Origin: Phycisphaerales bacterium
GTDB lineage: Bacteria > Planctomycetota > Phycisphaerae > Sedimentisphaerales > Anaerohalosphaeraceae
Length of the DNA: 6,771 nucleotides
Assembly (NCBI GenBank): GCA_011048645.1
Contig: DSDR01000348.1
Span: forward strand, 1 to 6,771
Reading direction: 5' to 3'
The translations under genes and the position numbers were made by a program. How positions within the stretch are numbered: the first letter of the stretch is position 1; each line of letters begins with the position of its first letter. This document shows positions 5,336-6,771 of the stretch, in pieces. The notes beneath the pieces are model-generated. The model did not search any database. It saw only the letters and a program-made list of their open reading frames with translations, and was not told the origin of the DNA.

Positions 5336-6294
5336 CCCCAACACAGGCAACGGTTGCGGTGGTGCGATGTCCAACGTATGCCCCGTCGGCGGTTCAGGAG
5401 GCGGTGCAGCGTTCGCTGGCTTTGCTGGGCGGTGCGGAGCGATTTATTCGTCCCGGCTGGCGTGTCCTGATCAAACCCAATCTCATTGTGCCGGTCGGTG
5501 CGGACATTCCAGCCCAGACCCACCCGGAAATCATTTGTGCCGCGGCCGAATGGGTACGGCAGGCGGATGCGATTCCGGTTATCGGGGATTCGCCGGCCTG
5601 GGGGTCTGTCCAATCGTGTTTATCGGCCCTGGGCGTGCTCAAACGGCTTGAATATCTGGGCGCGGAAATTACCCCGTTGAATCGCCCCGTGCGGCTGAAC
5701 ATCGAAGGGACATCCATCGGCGTCAGCCGGGCGGCCCTGGAGGTCGATGCAATCATCAATCTGCCGAAGCTCAAGGCCCATCAGCAGCTTGGAGCGACCT
5801 TTGCGTTCAAAAATATGTACGGCTGCGTGGCCGGAAAGGAAAAGGCCTTCTGGCATTTTGCCAAAGGGCGGTCGTATGCGTCATTTTGCCGAATGCTGGT
5901 AGGGGTCTATTGCCGGCTTGCGCCTGCGGTTAATTTGATCGATGGCATTGTCGCCATGGAAGGACAAGGTCCCATCAGCGGCACGGCCCGCCCGCTGGGT
6001 GTGCTGGTGGCCGGAACGGATGCCGCGGCCTGCGAGCGAATCTGCTGTCGATTGGTCGGTTTTGATCCGAACGCCTTGCCCATCCTTCAGACGGCGGCGC
6101 AAATGGGCATCGGCTGCCATAATGAAAATGCCATCGAATGTGTCGGCGACCCGTGGACAGTGCCGCTGTGTCCGGATTTCAAACCCGCCCGGCAGGTACC
6201 GCTGCGGTTTACCTTCGGCCGGATTTGCAAGAGCATTGCCCGACAAGCCGTCCTGTTGGGCCGGGAACGATTCCGACGCTCCGGACGCGGTTAG
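5332..6294 (+). CDS. DUF362-domain protein without a ferredoxin domain
   Basis: This 320-residue protein is a recognisable DUF362 (COG2006, PF04015) member. Conserved blocks appear in the usual order: KPNL at 48-51, THPE at 63-66, GDSP at 85-88, NLPKLKAH at 143-150, FKNMYG at 159-164, DG at 205-206 and MEGQGP at 210-215. The biochemical role of the family is not established. Many members carry a C-terminal 4Fe-4S ferredoxin domain; here cysteines are scattered with no CxxCxxC cluster. The last residues are a basic tail ending FRRSGRG. The TAG stop (6292-6294) falls where an RHS-like frame begins, so the native C-terminus may have been lost, although ferredoxin-less members also exist. There is no signal peptide. 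The start overlaps the lipoprotein stop by four bases (ATGA), and family similarity begins at residue 7 or so, supporting it. Confidence 0.85.
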   Translation: MTPTQATVAVVRCPTYAPSAVQEAVQRSLALLGGAERFIRPGWRVLIKPNLIVPVGADIPAQTHPEIICAAAEWVRQADAIPVIGDSPAWGSVQSCLSALGVLKRLEYLGAEITPLNRPVRLNIEGTSIGVSRAALEVDAIINLPKLKAHQQLGATFAFKNMYGCVAGKEKAFWHFAKGRSYASFCRMLVGVYCRLAPAVNLIDGIVAMEGQGPISGTARPLGVLVAGTDAAACERICCRLVGFDPNALPILQTAAQMGIGCHNENAIECVGDPWTVPLCPDFKPARQVPLRFTFGRICKSIARQAVLLGRERFRRSGRG

Positions 6295-6771
6295 GGGGCA
6301 ATCGGGTTTATAAGAAGGTGGAGGATATTTCCGATCCGCAAAATCCAGCGATTGTGAGTGAGCAAAATTTTTTAGTTGACATCAATAGTCAACTTCCGGT
6401 AGTATTGGGGCAGGTGGATACCGCAAGCGGCTCTTTGATAACCTCATACGTTTACGCCGATGCGCAGGTGTTGTGTCAGCGGCATCACGAGCCGGTTGAT
6501 CCGAATTTCTATGATGTGTCGTATTACGTTCATGATCGGCTGGGCAGTGTGCGGCTGGTGGTCGTGCCGGAGTATGACGAGCAAACCCAGACGTGGGCCG
6601 TCCGTGCGGCCAACAGCTACACCTACACGCCGTTCGGGAGTTTCTACGACGGCCAGTGCATCGAGAACGTCGCCAACCCGTGGAAATTCACCGGCCAGTG
6701 GCACGACGAAGAAATCGACCAATACCACCTCCGCGCCCGCCAATACGACCCCGCCATGATGCGCTTTATCA
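6291..6771 (+). pseudogene. 5'-truncated RHS repeat-associated core domain, open at window edge
   Basis: An open frame (codons in phase with GGC at 6297) reads GGNRVYKK at once, the classic YD-repeat GNR motif. It continues through the RHS core: YYVHDRLGSVRLVV near 6522-6563, YTPFGSFYD, then FTGQWHDEE and YHLRARQYDP near the right edge, breaking off before the usual end of the core. RHS proteins are large YD-repeat shells that often carry a variable C-terminal toxin; any such tip would lie beyond the window. Everything upstream of this core is missing. No start with a Shine-Dalgarno exists in the RHS-like part. The frame is also open upstream to an ATG at 6138, but that stretch lies inside the DUF362 gene in another phase and does not look like RHS. 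It is most simply a displaced or truncated RHS fragment; expression as a real gene from a GTG is possible but unsupported. Confidence 0.7.
6374..6394. repeat. Operator-like palindrome inside the RHS fragment
   Basis: AGTTGAC (6374-6380) and GTCAACT (6388-6394) are perfect 7-bp inverted arms around a 7-nt AT-rich spacer. The left arm overlaps a TTGACA (6376-6381), and TAGTAT lies 18 nt further on at 6400-6405. It resembles a repressor site over a -35 box, but it is also ordinary in-frame RHS coding sequence. Confidence 0.3.

Noticed and set aside
1..6771. CRISPR array, tRNA or rRNA gene, transposase or phage genes
   Set aside because: No regularly spaced repeats, RNA gene signatures or transposase motifs were seen on either strand.

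Overview
The window looks like a bacterial chromosome segment of moderate GC content with AT-rich intergenic gaps. The gene mix (RHS fragment, DUF362 protein, lipoprotein of no known family, PilZ protein, NtrC-type regulator) is reminiscent of Planctomycetota/Phycisphaerae or a related PVC-group bacterium. That placement is an inference from gene content and protein flavour; no taxonomic marker gene is present.

Layout, left to right: (1) the N-terminal 230 residues of a COG2509-type FAD-dependent dehydrogenase on the minus strand, running off the left edge; (2) a 189-bp divergent intergenic region; (3) complete lpdA (dihydrolipoyl dehydrogenase) on the plus strand; (4) after a 3-bp gap, a convergent minus-strand NtrC-family sigma-54 activator (REC-AAA+-Fis); (5) a 333-bp AT-rich divergent intergenic region rich in small repeats; (6) a PilZ-domain protein on the plus strand, closed by a strong intrinsic terminator; (7) a two-gene unit, a predicted lipoprotein overlapping a DUF362 protein by ATGA; (8) a 5'-truncated RHS core-domain reading frame that begins exactly where the DUF362 gene stops and runs off the right edge.

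How the genes relate: most are separate transcription units. LpdA serves 2-oxoacid dehydrogenase complexes or glycine cleavage, but none of its partner subunits is here. The NtrC-type regulator has no sensor kinase beside it. It is divergent from the PilZ (c-di-GMP effector) gene, and a weak sigma-54-like site lies between them, so a regulatory link is possible but unproven. The lipoprotein and DUF362 genes are very likely co-translated.

The observations most worth a second look are: three genes whose sigma-70-like promoters sit so close to the ATG that the mRNAs should be essentially leaderless, while two neighbours have Shine-Dalgarno sites; a 14-bp perfect inverted repeat that would pair the pilZ leader with its own codons 13-17 around the start site; and the DUF362/RHS junction, where the DUF362 stop codon lies inside RHS-like sequence. 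I do not see a clearly novel multi-gene system such as a defence island, CRISPR array or biosynthetic cluster.
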